From contig NZ_CP048113.1 of NCBI RefSeq assembly GCF_010093065.1, positions 2,294,001 to 2,358,000 of the forward strand: a stretch of DNA of 64,000 bases, given 5' to 3'. The notes under the pieces are model-generated. The model worked only from the letters and a program-made list of their open reading frames with translations, was not told the DNA's origin and did no database searches. Made by a program: the position numbers and the translations under genes. The stretch's first letter is position 1. Every line of letters begins with the position of its first letter. This document shows, in pieces, positions 35,035 through 43,763 of the stretch. The stretch is from Chitinophaga agri. GTDB lineage: Bacteria; Bacteroidota; Bacteroidia; Chitinophagales; Chitinophagaceae.

Positions 35035-36969
35035 TTACTGACGGAAATAAGTGTCTTTCTTGATACCTAATTTTTTTATCCGGGAGGCGAGTGTACTGCC
35101 TGGAAGTCCCAGTATTTCAGCGGCACCACCAACACCAAATACCTTCCCGTTACATTTCTTAAGGATCGTAATTATATGTTCTGCTTCCATCCTGGAAAGT
35201 GTCTGATCTTCCTGTTCTTCAGGCATCATGGTATTCTTTAGTTCCGGCAGATCCGTTTCGCTGATCGTGTTGTTCTTACATCTGATCAGCAACCTCTCCA
35301 TTAGATTTTCAAGTTCCCTGATATTACCAGGCCACTGATAGGCCTGCAGCTTCCTGGTGGCCGCTGCGCTCAGAACGGGCGCAGGAAGGCGTCCGATCCG
35401 TATGGCAATCTGCTCAAGAAAGGAAACGCTTAATAAGGGAATGTCTTCTTTTCTTTCTCGCAAGGGAGGTAACGCGATCGGAAATACATTCAACCGGAAA
35501 AACAGGTCGAGCCGGAAACGTCCTTCTGCTACTTCTTTTTCAAGATGCTTGTTTGTAGCAGCGATAACACGCACATCCACCTTTACGGTTTTACTACCTC
35601 CGATATATTCAAGCTCTTTTTCCTGCAAAACGCGTAGCAGTTTACCCTGCAAAGGCATGGGCATTTCTCCGATCTCATCGAGGAACAGGGTACCGCCATC
35701 TGCCATTTCAAATTTCCCGATCCGCTTATCTGAAGCGCCTGTAAACGCCCCCTTTTCATGTCCGAACAGCTCTGATTCTATTAACGCTGCCGGTAAGGTA
35801 GCACAATTCACGACGATAAAAGGCCGGGCACGCCGGGAAGAGAGCTCGTGAATACTTTTGGCCACCAACTCTTTGCCTGTACCACTTTCACCGAGTACCA
35901 GTACTGAAACAGGCGTATGTGCGACTGTCTGCATATCGTCCAGTACCCTCAGCCATACGGGGCTATTGCCAATCAGGTGCCTGAAATGCTGATCAGCCGA
36001 CAAAGAGGCGGACAGGGCCACTTTCTTCCTACTACCAGAACCTCCGGCAAAACTCGTATCGAAATTGTGCAGTTTATAAAACAGGTCGGTCAATGATCGT
36101 TGTACGGCAGATAATAATGATAAATGTGCAGCGCTGTAGGCGTCATATCGCTTATTGTAGAAGGCCAGGCGCACGCCGATACTACCAAGAGTAATAACGA
36201 AGGGAAGGTATGACCGTATATCATACCGGTGATGAAGGGCATTTTCCAGTCCTTTCACTTCCAGTAACGCATCAAAAGACGGCTGATTATGGATATCGTC
36301 AGCGACAAACGGTCGCAAAGCCTGTCTCTGTACCGAGATTTTAGGCTTGTTGAGCACTTTCGGTAGGTCCTGGTTGGAAATAACCTGGTATTCGTTAAAT
36401 CCTATTCTCAAAAAGCTATTCCCTTTTGTTAGATTTGTAGCCGGATAAAAGAACTCGTAATACATGAAGTCGAACGGCACAAGCGACTGAAATGCAGCCG
36501 GAACGAGCTCCAGAGTGTGAGCGCTCTCCAGATTACTATCAATGATCTGACGTATCTGATTCTGCACTGACATTTCACGTTGAGCAATCACCTCTGTGTG
36601 TTGTCTATGCTTATTACGCGCAATGTCAAGCATCATCAGCAGGTCCCTTTCTCTCACCGGTTTTACCAGAAAACCATCCGGATGTGTCTGTTTCGCCAGC
36701 TCGAGTATCTCCTGATTGGTACTTGCTGACACATAGATAAATCCGACGTTCCTTTCTGTGAGAAATACGGCAAGATCGGTTCCCATGGCATCGTTATGCA
36801 GTAATATATCCAATAGTACCCAGGTAGGACGATATTGCCGGACGGCCTCTTTAGCGTCTTCGATCGTGTCTACTATAGCGCAAATGCTATGGCCCGCCTG
36901 TTCCAGCATAAGCCGCAGGTCATTGGCTAATACATATTCATCTTCTACAATGAGTATATTCTCTTTCAT
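35035..36969 (-). CDS. Sigma-54-type response regulator (REC, sensory middle, AAA+, Fis HTH)
   Basis: A 644-residue NtrC-like protein. A receiver domain (about 1-120) has the phospho-acceptor Asp in WVLLDILLHND. A middle region of about 200 residues, with GAF-like features, follows. The AAA+ domain has Walker A GESGTGKE and the sigma-54-contact loop GAFTGA. The C-terminal Fis helix-turn-helix (EILGLPGSTLASRIKKLG) binds DNA. It would activate RpoN-dependent promoters after phosphorylation. It is divergent from the outer-membrane gene at 37264. The TTGACATTTGTCAA palindrome lies in the shared gap, and further copies lie upstream of nearby genes, so it may control this whole region. Confidence 0.92.
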   Translation of the reverse strand: MKENILIVEDEYVLANDLRLMLEQAGHSICAIVDTIEDAKEAVRQYRPTWVLLDILLHNDAMGTDLAVFLTERNVGFIYVSASTNQEILELAKQTHPDGFLVKPVRERDLLMMLDIARNKHRQHTEVIAQREMSVQNQIRQIIDSNLESAHTLELVPAAFQSLVPFDFMYYEFFYPATNLTKGNSFLRIGFNEYQVISNQDLPKVLNKPKISVQRQALRPFVADDIHNQPSFDALLEVKGLENALHHRYDIRSYLPFVITLGSIGVRLAFYNKRYDAYSAAHLSLLSAVQRSLTDLFYKLHNFDTSFAGGSGSRKKVALSASLSADQHFRHLIGNSPVWLRVLDDMQTVAHTPVSVLVLGESGTGKELVAKSIHELSSRRARPFIVVNCATLPAALIESELFGHEKGAFTGASDKRIGKFEMADGGTLFLDEIGEMPMPLQGKLLRVLQEKELEYIGGSKTVKVDVRVIAATNKHLEKEVAEGRFRLDLFFRLNVFPIALPPLRERKEDIPLLSVSFLEQIAIRIGRLPAPVLSAAATRKLQAYQWPGNIRELENLMERLLIRCKNNTISETDLPELKNTMMPEEQEDQTLSRMEAEHIITILKKCNGKVFGVGGAAEILGLPGSTLASRIKKLGIKKDTYFRQ

Positions 36970-37192
36970 ATGCTATCGTGAGACATGGTGTCATCCATCC
37001 GGAGAAGGTCTCTCCTTATTCATTTCCACACAAAATAGTAAACTTTCCTAATGCTGTTCCTTCATTGGCTGATGTCACCTGCGACTCTCCGCTGAACATC
37101 GCACCTACGGACGAGAAGCATCCTGTTCTAACCACTGTGGCAATGGACCATTAAGTACAGGGCAAAGTTTCAGATTAATACGCACAACGACG

Positions 37193-37206
37193 TTGACATT
37201 TGTCAA
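37193..37206. promoter_or_regulatory. Palindromic candidate operator
   Basis: TTGACATTTGTCAA is a perfect 6-2-6 palindrome, 58 bases before the ATG of the outer-membrane gene and inside the gap shared with the sigma-54-type regulator. Close variants occur at 38291 and 42534, with a weaker one at 40135. It could bind the neighbouring regulator or the Crp/Fnr protein. This is inferred from recurrence only. Confidence 0.55.
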
Positions 37207-37251
37207 TACTTTTTTCTGGCTTTTATCAATCTTCCGGGCATATGGGCGATT

Positions 37252-37259
37252 TAGGTTTG
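37252..37259 (+). promoter_or_regulatory. -7 promoter box next to the outer-membrane gene start
   Basis: TAGGTTTG matches TAnnTTTG exactly, 4 bases before the ATG at 37264. No good -33 TTTG is seen at the right distance. If active, transcription would begin at or near the ATG and the mRNA would be leaderless. Confidence 0.4.
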
Positions 37260-37263
37260 CAAC

Positions 37264-38265
37264 ATGAAAAGATATATCACTGCCTCACTATCCGGCATCT
37301 TGACTAAAATAAGCGTCATTTCTCCGCTAACCATACGAACACTTACCATATCTGTCTTTGCCGTGATGGCGTTTTCAGGACATATGCATGCGCAGGCGCC
37401 AACATTACCACCCACCAACCTGGGACTAGCCAACGTTTTCGACGGTATCGCCGGCAAGCCCGGTTTCCTCTACCAGGGATATGTACAGGCCTTCCAGACT
37501 CGTGGCATCTACGACCAATACGGTAACAAAGCGGCTACTGATCTAAAGATCAATTCCCTCGTCACGTTACATCAGTTCATCTGCCTGTCAAAGGTAAAAG
37601 CACTCGGCGGCAATCTGGGCTTCACCGTGATAGTTCCTGTGGCACAGGTGAGCGCATCCAGTATCAATACCGGCGCCCCCGCTGCAAACCCGAAAGTATG
37701 GGGAGACATTATTACAGGCGTAGCCGTTCAATGGTCTGACCGCAAATTATTTGGGAAAGCCTTCTCTCACCGTACAGAACTGGATGTAAGCATACCTACC
37801 GGCGCCTTTAATGACGCCTATGCCATTAATCCATCCGCACACCTGTACTCTTTTGGTATGTATCATGCCTTTACCCTTCTGGTGAACAAACAGCTCAGCG
37901 TCAGTGCACGTAACCAATTCAATTATAACACCCGCATTATTGACAGCAAAGCACAACCAGGCACTTTCTATAATGGCAACTATTCCGTGGATTATACCAT
38001 TCTCCCAGGATTGAAGGTCGAAGCGGCTGCTTACTATTTACACCAGTTCAATCAGGACCGGTATGATGGTCACAGTAATTATTATGCCACACAGTATGGA
38101 ATTACTGATACCCGGGAACGTGTGCTCGGCTATGGTCCTGGCGTCGCTTACTTCTTACCGGGAGGCGGTCTGATGGAGTTGAAGGTATTTTCTGAAACCG
38201 CCGCGAAGAATCGTCCGGCAGGTTGGAGGCCGACATTGCGTGTAGCCATTCCTTTAACCAGGTAA
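37264..38265 (+). CDS. Outer-membrane SphA/MetA-like (phenol-degradation) protein
   Basis: A 333-residue protein with a long N-terminal signal (cleavage near MHAQA). The rest has alternating beta strands that fit a beta-barrel: FLYQGYVQAFQTRGIYDQ, FTVIVPVAQVSASS, GVAVQWSD, LDVSIPTGAFNDAYAIN. It ends in a short aromatic or hydrophobic strand (TLRVAIPLTR). The pattern matches the MetA-pathway phenol-degradation (SphA) family of outer-membrane proteins, thought to move aromatic or hydrophobic compounds. The next genes encode exported VOC and hydrolase-like enzymes. The cluster may process a small organic molecule in the periplasm. The substrate is unknown. Confidence 0.82.
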   Translation: MKRYITASLSGILTKISVISPLTIRTLTISVFAVMAFSGHMHAQAPTLPPTNLGLANVFDGIAGKPGFLYQGYVQAFQTRGIYDQYGNKAATDLKINSLVTLHQFICLSKVKALGGNLGFTVIVPVAQVSASSINTGAPAANPKVWGDIITGVAVQWSDRKLFGKAFSHRTELDVSIPTGAFNDAYAINPSAHLYSFGMYHAFTLLVNKQLSVSARNQFNYNTRIIDSKAQPGTFYNGNYSVDYTILPGLKVEAAAYYLHQFNQDRYDGHSNYYATQYGITDTRERVLGYGPGVAYFLPGGGLMELKVFSETAAKNRPAGWRPTLRVAIPLTR

Positions 38266-38290
38266 TGTCACCAACCTTCAGGCGGTTCTC

Positions 38291-38304
38291 TTGACATTTA
38301 TCAA
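38291..38304. promoter_or_regulatory. Palindromic candidate operator
   Basis: TTGACATTTATCAA differs from the 37193 palindrome by one base. It overlaps GACATT-TATC-AATGTC (38293-38308), also an inverted repeat. It lies 92 bases before the VOC-SnoaL start. Confidence 0.5.
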
Positions 38305-38395
38305 TGTCTTTTCTTACTAAAAGTCAATGTAGAACAACGCACGATATTCCAACTTTGTGTTATCAAAATCATTAGTAATAAATAAAACAACCATC

Positions 38396-39424
38396 ATGTC
38401 ACAGATAATATCTACTACAGTAAAAGATGCCAGACTTAGCCAGTACGCCGGTAAAATACTGGCCTTATTCGCCATCGTACTTGCAACAACATTTCCAGCC
38501 ATTACGGCACGGGCGCAGGATAAGGCGACCCTGTCAGGCGTCGACCATATCGGTATCAATGTCCCTGATCTGCCACAGGCCGTTCAGTTCTTTTCTGATG
38601 TGCTGGGCTTTACCGCTGTCACCCAAATTGGCCCGGTATCACTGGACAGCAATTGGAAAAACATGAACCACATGCACGCCGGTACGGGACCTGTTACTAT
38701 TAAAATGACGAGAGCCGGAGATGGCGCCAACATTGAGCTGTTCTATTATGAGAAAAATGAAGGCAGCCAGCAACAACCTGGTGGCGACGATATCGGCGCA
38801 ACCCATATCGCGTTCTATACGCCGGATATTAAACAAAGCGTCGCGTATCTCAAGTCTAAAAAGGTAACCTTCCTGGGCGAACCATTTACGATGCCTGTGG
38901 GAGACACTGAAGGTGAAACCTGGGTATACTTTCTGACACCGTGGGGTGCTAAAATGGAACTTGTATCCTACCCGAATGGAAAAGGTTACGAGAAAAAACA
39001 TCCTGCTATCAGGCTATGGTCGCCCGCTGCAAGTACTGAAAAGCCCGCCGCCAATGATACACTCAGCAAGGCACAGTTACAGCAGCTGGCAGCCACACAT
39101 CTGCAGATCTGGAACACCAGAGATGCGGCTACCCGTCTGACCAGGCTGGAAACACTTTATGCCAGTGATGTTGTCTTTGTGGATGCAGCTTACATCTCTA
39201 CCGGTTTAAAAGAGCTTAATGACTTCATTGGTCATCTCCAGCAACAGCATAACACCTTCAACTTCTCTCTGGCAAGGATCGATGCTAATCATAATGCAGT
39301 TCGTCTCTTCTGGAACTATGGAGACAAGGCTCATCCGGCAGCTGTTAAAGGCATGGACCTGATGCTGGTCGAAAATGGTAAGATTAAATCACTGCACGCC
39401 TTCCTGGATACAGTGAACAAATAA
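38396..39424 (+). CDS. Exported VOC-SnoaL fusion protein
   Basis: A fusion of two small-molecule domains behind an N-terminal hydrophobic segment (ILALFAIVLATTFPAITARAQ, about 21-41) that acts as a signal. Residues about 45-185 form a vicinal-oxygen-chelate (glyoxalase/dioxygenase-like) domain, with DHIGINVPDLPQAVQFF and PWGAKMELV motifs. Residues about 215-340 form an NTF2/SnoaL-like domain with AATHLQIWNTRD and FLDTVNK. VOC enzymes are normally cytoplasmic, so export is unusual. I prefer ATG 38396 over an earlier in-frame start because the upstream extra residues are not signal-like. It lies between the outer-membrane MetA-like gene and a free SnoaL gene. Confidence 0.83.
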   Translation: MSQIISTTVKDARLSQYAGKILALFAIVLATTFPAITARAQDKATLSGVDHIGINVPDLPQAVQFFSDVLGFTAVTQIGPVSLDSNWKNMNHMHAGTGPVTIKMTRAGDGANIELFYYEKNEGSQQQPGGDDIGATHIAFYTPDIKQSVAYLKSKKVTFLGEPFTMPVGDTEGETWVYFLTPWGAKMELVSYPNGKGYEKKHPAIRLWSPAASTEKPAANDTLSKAQLQQLAATHLQIWNTRDAATRLTRLETLYASDVVFVDAAYISTGLKELNDFIGHLQQQHNTFNFSLARIDANHNAVRLFWNYGDKAHPAAVKGMDLMLVENGKIKSLHAFLDTVNK

Positions 39425-39467
39425 CAAATCAATATATCATCTATTAAAACCATTCAACTTTGTAATT

Positions 39468-39896
39468 ATGGCAACTCAATCCACCAATGAACAGATTGTC
39501 CGTGACCTTTACCAGGCTGCGGAAGTACAGGACGCGAAATTATTTGCCTCCATGTTCACACCAGATGGCTACTTCTGGGACGTTTCAGCCGGAAAAAAAT
39601 ACTACGGGGAAGACATCGGTTTAACCGTTGATATCTACGCCAAGGCGTTCCCTGATATGCACCGGGAGCTGTTAAAAGTGTATGTGCAGGACGAGCAGAA
39701 TATGGTGATGGTAGAGCTTACCTTAAACGGTACCCACAAAGGGCCGCTTATGTTACCATCAGGCACCATCCCTGCTACCGGAAAAACCATCAATACGCCG
39801 TGTGCGGACTTCTTTCTGCTGGAAAACGGGAAGATAAAATCCTTTCATTGTTACACAGCGGCCACGATCCTGTTAAAACAGATTGGCATAATGTAA
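39468..39896 (+). CDS. SnoaL-like / NTF2-like protein
   Basis: A 142-residue cytoplasmic NTF2-like protein. It has an N-terminal helix pair (EQIVRDLYQAAEVQDAKLF), then FTPDGYFWDVSAGKKYYGED and MVMVELTLNGTHKGPL, typical of SnoaL cyclases or ketosteroid-isomerase-like members. The end has FFLLENGKIKSFHCYTAATI. It lies 43 bases after the VOC-SnoaL gene and is surely co-transcribed. Its partner domain is the C-terminal half of that fusion. The reaction is unknown. An aromatic or polyketide-like ligand pocket is a family-level guess. Confidence 0.8.
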   Translation: MATQSTNEQIVRDLYQAAEVQDAKLFASMFTPDGYFWDVSAGKKYYGEDIGLTVDIYAKAFPDMHRELLKVYVQDEQNMVMVELTLNGTHKGPLMLPSGTIPATGKTINTPCADFFLLENGKIKSFHCYTAATILLKQIGIM

Positions 39897-39964
39897 CACA
39901 AGGTTTCGTAAGCTTGCTATTGATGAAAGCAAGCTGTAAGCATGACGAATGTGATATCAAATAA

Positions 39965-39994
39965 AAGGGCCGCTCTTGTAAAAAGGCGGCCCTT
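39965..39994 (+). terminator. Intrinsic terminator
   Basis: A 9-bp GC-rich stem, AAGGGCCGC (39965-39973) with GCGGCCCTT (39986-39994), ends the operon that starts at 37264 or 38396. Another hairpin lies at 39911-39935. The T run is weak. Confidence 0.7.
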
Positions 39995-40134
39995 CGTGTT
40001 ATCCGAAAAAGCCCCTACAACAAATGTTGGACATATAATTAGTCCATTGATGGCTATATTCGCAGCTGAACAATGAAAAGCAGGTAACTATATAAACAGT
40101 TTCCTATTGCTGCTGCCAATTAAATCTGCAGTAT

Positions 40135-40148
40135 TTAACTTTTGTCAG
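40135..40148. promoter_or_regulatory. Weak palindromic candidate operator
   Basis: TTAACTTTTGTCAG matches the 42534 site at 12 of 14 bases. It lies 47 bases before the TPR kinase start. Uncertain on its own. Confidence 0.3.
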
Positions 40149-40194
40149 CACACATTGCAAATGCATGTAAATTTTATACCATACTTTGAGAACT

Positions 40195-42462
40195 ATGCGC
40201 GCCTCCACTGCCAGCAGATTGATCTTTATTTCATTCCTGATATTTATCTGTAGTGCTTCCAGGCTCAATGCCCAGCAGGATGCTGTTGTAAATGACCTGT
40301 TGCGGGAACTTAAAAAAACCGGGGAAGACAGTACCAGGGCGGCAGTACTCAGACAGCTCGCCGGCTATTATGTCAACAGGCCGGGAGAAGCCGCCGGTGA
40401 TCTTAACGCTGCTATATTGTATGCCAATGACGCGCTGACAATTAGTAGCCGGTCTAAGTCAGTGAATGGCATGATCAGCAGTCTGGTATTACTCTCTCAG
40501 ATAACAAGAGAGCTGAAAAACACCGATAAGGCAAAAGCATATATCGACCAGGCATTAGCACAGGTGCCTAAAACCAATCAGGCAGTGGTAATAGCTGATG
40601 CTTATCTTGAAAAATCAACCCAGTTTCAAATTGACCCGGAAGCAGACCTGAAAGAAAAAACGCACTACTATGGTCTGTATCTTGATCTGCTGACGAAGAT
40701 CAGTCCGGGCACCCTCAAATTAGCCGACGCCCTCAAGTATTACGGAGACCTGCTCAACTATGGCCGCAACCCGCTCAAAGCAATGCGTTTTCTGAAACAA
40801 TCACTTGCTTTGTATCAGCAGTTACACTATGAACGACTGCAGGACATTTATCATCTTATCGGAGCTACCGCCAGCCGTCTGGGTAACACACGGGAAGCGA
40901 TCGTGCATCTGTTATCCGCAATGAAAATTGCAGAAAAATATCATGACACGACACTGGTCGCTTTTAATATCTATCATGACCTGGCAACCAGCTACAGTGC
41001 GTTGAAGAATCCGGCACAGTTTTGCTACTACCTCGAAAAGGCCATGTATATTGCCCGGAAGATTGACCTGGAACTGGAATTATTTGCAGCAGCGGAACTG
41101 TCAGTCGGGTATACCAGCTTGGGCAGGTACAGGGAAGCACTCACCTTGCTTGAAAAAGCAATTAAGCGTTGCCCGGAAAGTAACCGTGATCTGCTCGCTA
41201 TATTAAAAACGCGCCTTTGCGGCACTTACACACAGCAGCATTCCTATGATCAGGCACAGCGGCTGTTCCATGAAGCCAGTGCACTTGTTGAACATGCGGA
41301 CATACAGGCAGCTACAAGGATCATGCTTGCTGACATTGGTGTAAGTTTATTCTTTGGATTAAAGGACTTTGCCAGGATGGAAAAGAATATCGAGCGACTT
41401 GAATTCTTCAGACAGTCCGACAGAACATTTATCATCAGAAGCAGGATCGAACTGTATCGCTTCCAGCTTGACTCTGCCCGGGGACGCTATTTCTCGGGAA
41501 TAGCCCATTATCAACGCTATAAAATACTGACTGATTCTATCACGAATATAAAGCATGACCGCCAGCTGGAACAGTTACACCTGGAATACGAAACGGAAAA
41601 GAAAGACCAGGATATTGTGTTAAAAGCCAAACACATCTCACTGTTAACACTGGAAACAATGCACCAAAAAGAGCAACTGCATAATGAAGCCATCAAAAAG
41701 AACTTCGCCTACGGTGTAGGGGCACTAACGCTGTTGTTAATGTGTGTCAGCTTCTGGGGATATAACGTCAAACGACGCTCCAATGAACAGCTCCGGGAAC
41801 AACAGTTTAAGATCAACCAGCAGAACATTACGCTTAAACAGCTGCTGGATGAGCGTGACTGGCTCTTAAAGGAAGTACATCACCGGGTCAAGAACAACCT
41901 CCAGATTGTGATCAGTCTGTTAAACTCCCAGGCATTGCATTTAAGCAACGAAACGGCCAAGCAGGCATTACGTGAAAGCAAAAACAGGATGCAGGCTGTT
42001 TCCATCATCCACCAGAAGCTCTACCAGTCAGAGAGCTTCTCAGGTGTTGATATGACGTACTATGTGGGTGAATTGCTTGACTTCATACAGGATAGTTTCT
42101 CTGTCCGTGATAAGGTTGAGATAAATGCTGACCTGGATTGTGCAGAAATGGATGTTTCACAGGCAGTTCCTGTTGGCCTGATCATCAATGAGGCTATCAC
42201 CAACGCAATTAAACATGCCGCGCCTTTTGTCCGGCATCTGGTCATCCATGTCCGTCTGCATTGCGCTGACAATAAAGTAGCATTGACGATCTCCGATAAT
42301 GGTCCGGGGATGCCTCCAAACGTTGATCCGCTACGCTGTTCAACCTTCGGCATTAATCTGATGGTAGGCTTAGTACGCCAGCTCAGGGGAAAGATCAACT
42401 TTGTGCATAGTAGCGGCACGACAATAACTATGGAATTCGAACAAAGCCAGATCCTGGCTTGA
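40195..42462 (+). CDS. TPR-containing sensor histidine kinase (HisKA_2 family)
   Basis: A membrane kinase with a signal peptide ending near RLNAQQ and a TPR-like region of about 450 residues. A coiled coil, a span (AYGVGALTLLLMCVSFWGY), a second coiled coil and the kinase core follow. The H box is KEVHHRVKNNLQ, the N box IINEAITNAIKHAA and the G box DNGPGMPPN. It may phosphorylate the sigma-54-type regulator at 35035, 3 kb away, but this is not proved. I prefer ATG 40195. A TTG start at 40186 would add 3 residues. A weak copy of the local palindrome lies upstream. It resembles the two other TPR kinases in the window. Confidence 0.9.
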   Translation: MRASTASRLIFISFLIFICSASRLNAQQDAVVNDLLRELKKTGEDSTRAAVLRQLAGYYVNRPGEAAGDLNAAILYANDALTISSRSKSVNGMISSLVLLSQITRELKNTDKAKAYIDQALAQVPKTNQAVVIADAYLEKSTQFQIDPEADLKEKTHYYGLYLDLLTKISPGTLKLADALKYYGDLLNYGRNPLKAMRFLKQSLALYQQLHYERLQDIYHLIGATASRLGNTREAIVHLLSAMKIAEKYHDTTLVAFNIYHDLATSYSALKNPAQFCYYLEKAMYIARKIDLELELFAAAELSVGYTSLGRYREALTLLEKAIKRCPESNRDLLAILKTRLCGTYTQQHSYDQAQRLFHEASALVEHADIQAATRIMLADIGVSLFFGLKDFARMEKNIERLEFFRQSDRTFIIRSRIELYRFQLDSARGRYFSGIAHYQRYKILTDSITNIKHDRQLEQLHLEYETEKKDQDIVLKAKHISLLTLETMHQKEQLHNEAIKKNFAYGVGALTLLLMCVSFWGYNVKRRSNEQLREQQFKINQQNITLKQLLDERDWLLKEVHHRVKNNLQIVISLLNSQALHLSNETAKQALRESKNRMQAVSIIHQKLYQSESFSGVDMTYYVGELLDFIQDSFSVRDKVEINADLDCAEMDVSQAVPVGLIINEAITNAIKHAAPFVRHLVIHVRLHCADNKVALTISDNGPGMPPNVDPLRCSTFGINLMVGLVRQLRGKINFVHSSGTTITMEFEQSQILA

Positions 42463-42510
42463 TTAATCATCTGACCGGACATCTGCTGATAATAGATCAG
42501 TCATCTTTCA

Positions 42511-42547
42511 TTGATATTAATCAATAAAGAATTTTAACATTTGTCAA
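42511..42547. promoter_or_regulatory. Two adjacent palindromic candidate operators
   Basis: TTGATATTAATCAA (42511-42524, perfect) and TTAACATTTGTCAA (42534-42547, one mismatch) lie 79-115 bases before the hydrolase start. The second matches the 37193 and 38291 sites. Confidence 0.5.
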
Positions 42548-42625
42548 TGTTCGCCCGTATGCTGTTGAAGACCTTTGCACAGGAAGGATAAACCCTTCAT
42601 ATTGTTCAAGGCTAAATACAGTCGT

Positions 42626-43666
42626 ATGAAATTCTTTACAAAACAACTACTCAGCAGTAGTATGTTGCTTACACTCGCCGGATTTTTAATGCTGCCGCAT
42701 CCTGCTTTTACACAGGGAGGCCCCAAGGTAGCCACCAGACATGTTTACGATGGCGCACATATCAATAGCGGCAAGATCGCTGACGAAGCACTGGTAAAAC
42801 AACTACCCGGATTCACCAATAAATATGCTGCTGTGAACGGGATAAAAATGCACTATGTGATTGGTGGCACAGGTAAATTGCTAGTGTTGCTTTCCGGATG
42901 GCCACAAACCTGGTGGTCATTTCACAAAATGATGCCTTCACTCAAGAAAGACTATACCGTCATGGTAGTAGATTACCGTGGGATGGGAAGCTCCTCCAAA
43001 CCCGCAGCAGGCTATGATAAAAAAACCGTTGCCGGCGATGTATATGAGCTCATCAAATCGCTGGGATACCAAAAGGCCTATGTGGCAGGCCACGACATCG
43101 GTGCTCAGGTAGCTTTTAGTATGGCTGCCAACCATCCGGATATGGTAGAAAAGCTGGTGATGATCGATGTTCCACATCCGGATGAGACCTTTACGGCTAT
43201 GCCTATGCTCCCGGCTATGGGTACGCCCACGGACACACTTGATCCTGCCCGTCCCTATGTATGGTGGTTTGCATTTAACCAGCTGAATGGTTTACCTGAA
43301 GACCTCCTGGAAGGACGTGCAGCTATTTTCCAGAAAGCGATCTTCCATTACCTGTTAAAAGACGATGCCGCTATGTCCGAACTGGATCGTGCGGTATATG
43401 CCGGCGCATATAATAGCCGAGAGGCCATCCGTGCGGGTAATGCGTGGTATCAGACATTTACCAAGGATGTTGAAGACTACAAGAAATATGCAGTATTGAA
43501 AATGCCAGTCCTGGGACTTGGGGGCCCGGGTTATGATTGGCTCAGATTTGTGCTGCCTAATAAAGCATCAGATGTGAAAGTTATCAAAGTGAACAACTCA
43601 GGCCATTTTGTACCGGAAGAACAACCCGAAGTCGCCGTCGAAGAAATAAGGCATTTCCTTAATTAA
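42626..43666 (+). CDS. Exported alpha/beta hydrolase (epoxide-hydrolase / dehalogenase-like)
   Basis: A protein of about 346 residues with a signal peptide (MKFFTKQLLSSS start, cleavage near FTQGG). The alpha/beta-hydrolase fold shows the nucleophile as Asp in GHDIGAQ rather than Ser, as in epoxide hydrolases and haloalkane dehalogenases. A cap domain lies in the middle. The catalytic His is in NSGHFVPEEQPE near the end. Earlier motifs are LSGWPQTWWSF and VDYRGMGSS. It is periplasmic by its signal. It shares a likely operator motif with the upstream module and may be part of the same pathway. The substrate is unknown. Confidence 0.88.
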   Translation: MKFFTKQLLSSSMLLTLAGFLMLPHPAFTQGGPKVATRHVYDGAHINSGKIADEALVKQLPGFTNKYAAVNGIKMHYVIGGTGKLLVLLSGWPQTWWSFHKMMPSLKKDYTVMVVDYRGMGSSSKPAAGYDKKTVAGDVYELIKSLGYQKAYVAGHDIGAQVAFSMAANHPDMVEKLVMIDVPHPDETFTAMPMLPAMGTPTDTLDPARPYVWWFAFNQLNGLPEDLLEGRAAIFQKAIFHYLLKDDAAMSELDRAVYAGAYNSREAIRAGNAWYQTFTKDVEDYKKYAVLKMPVLGLGGPGYDWLRFVLPNKASDVKVIKVNNSGHFVPEEQPEVAVEEIRHFLN

Positions 43667-43688
43667 TACAGCCGTTGAGTTTTAACAA

Positions 43689-43731
43689 GCCAATAGGTGT
43701 ACCTGCTGGATCAGTACATAGACCTATTGGC
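43689..43731. repeat. Inverted repeat between hydrolase and methyltransferase genes
   Basis: GCCAATAGGT (43689-43698) pairs with ACCTATTGGC (43722-43731), with GTAC/GTAC inside. There is no T run, so it is a weak terminator candidate or an operator. Confidence 0.5.
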
Positions 43732-43763
43732 CAACATCTAATTTGTCATCCGGGAAACTAACC

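Noticed and set aside
37100..42630. Sigma-54 -24/-12 promoters for the module near the NtrC-like regulator
   Set aside because: I looked for GG-N10-GC upstream of 37264, 38396 and 42626 and found no convincing match.
43689..43731. Inverted repeat as a strong terminator
   Set aside because: The stem is clear but no T run follows, so I list it only as a repeat.
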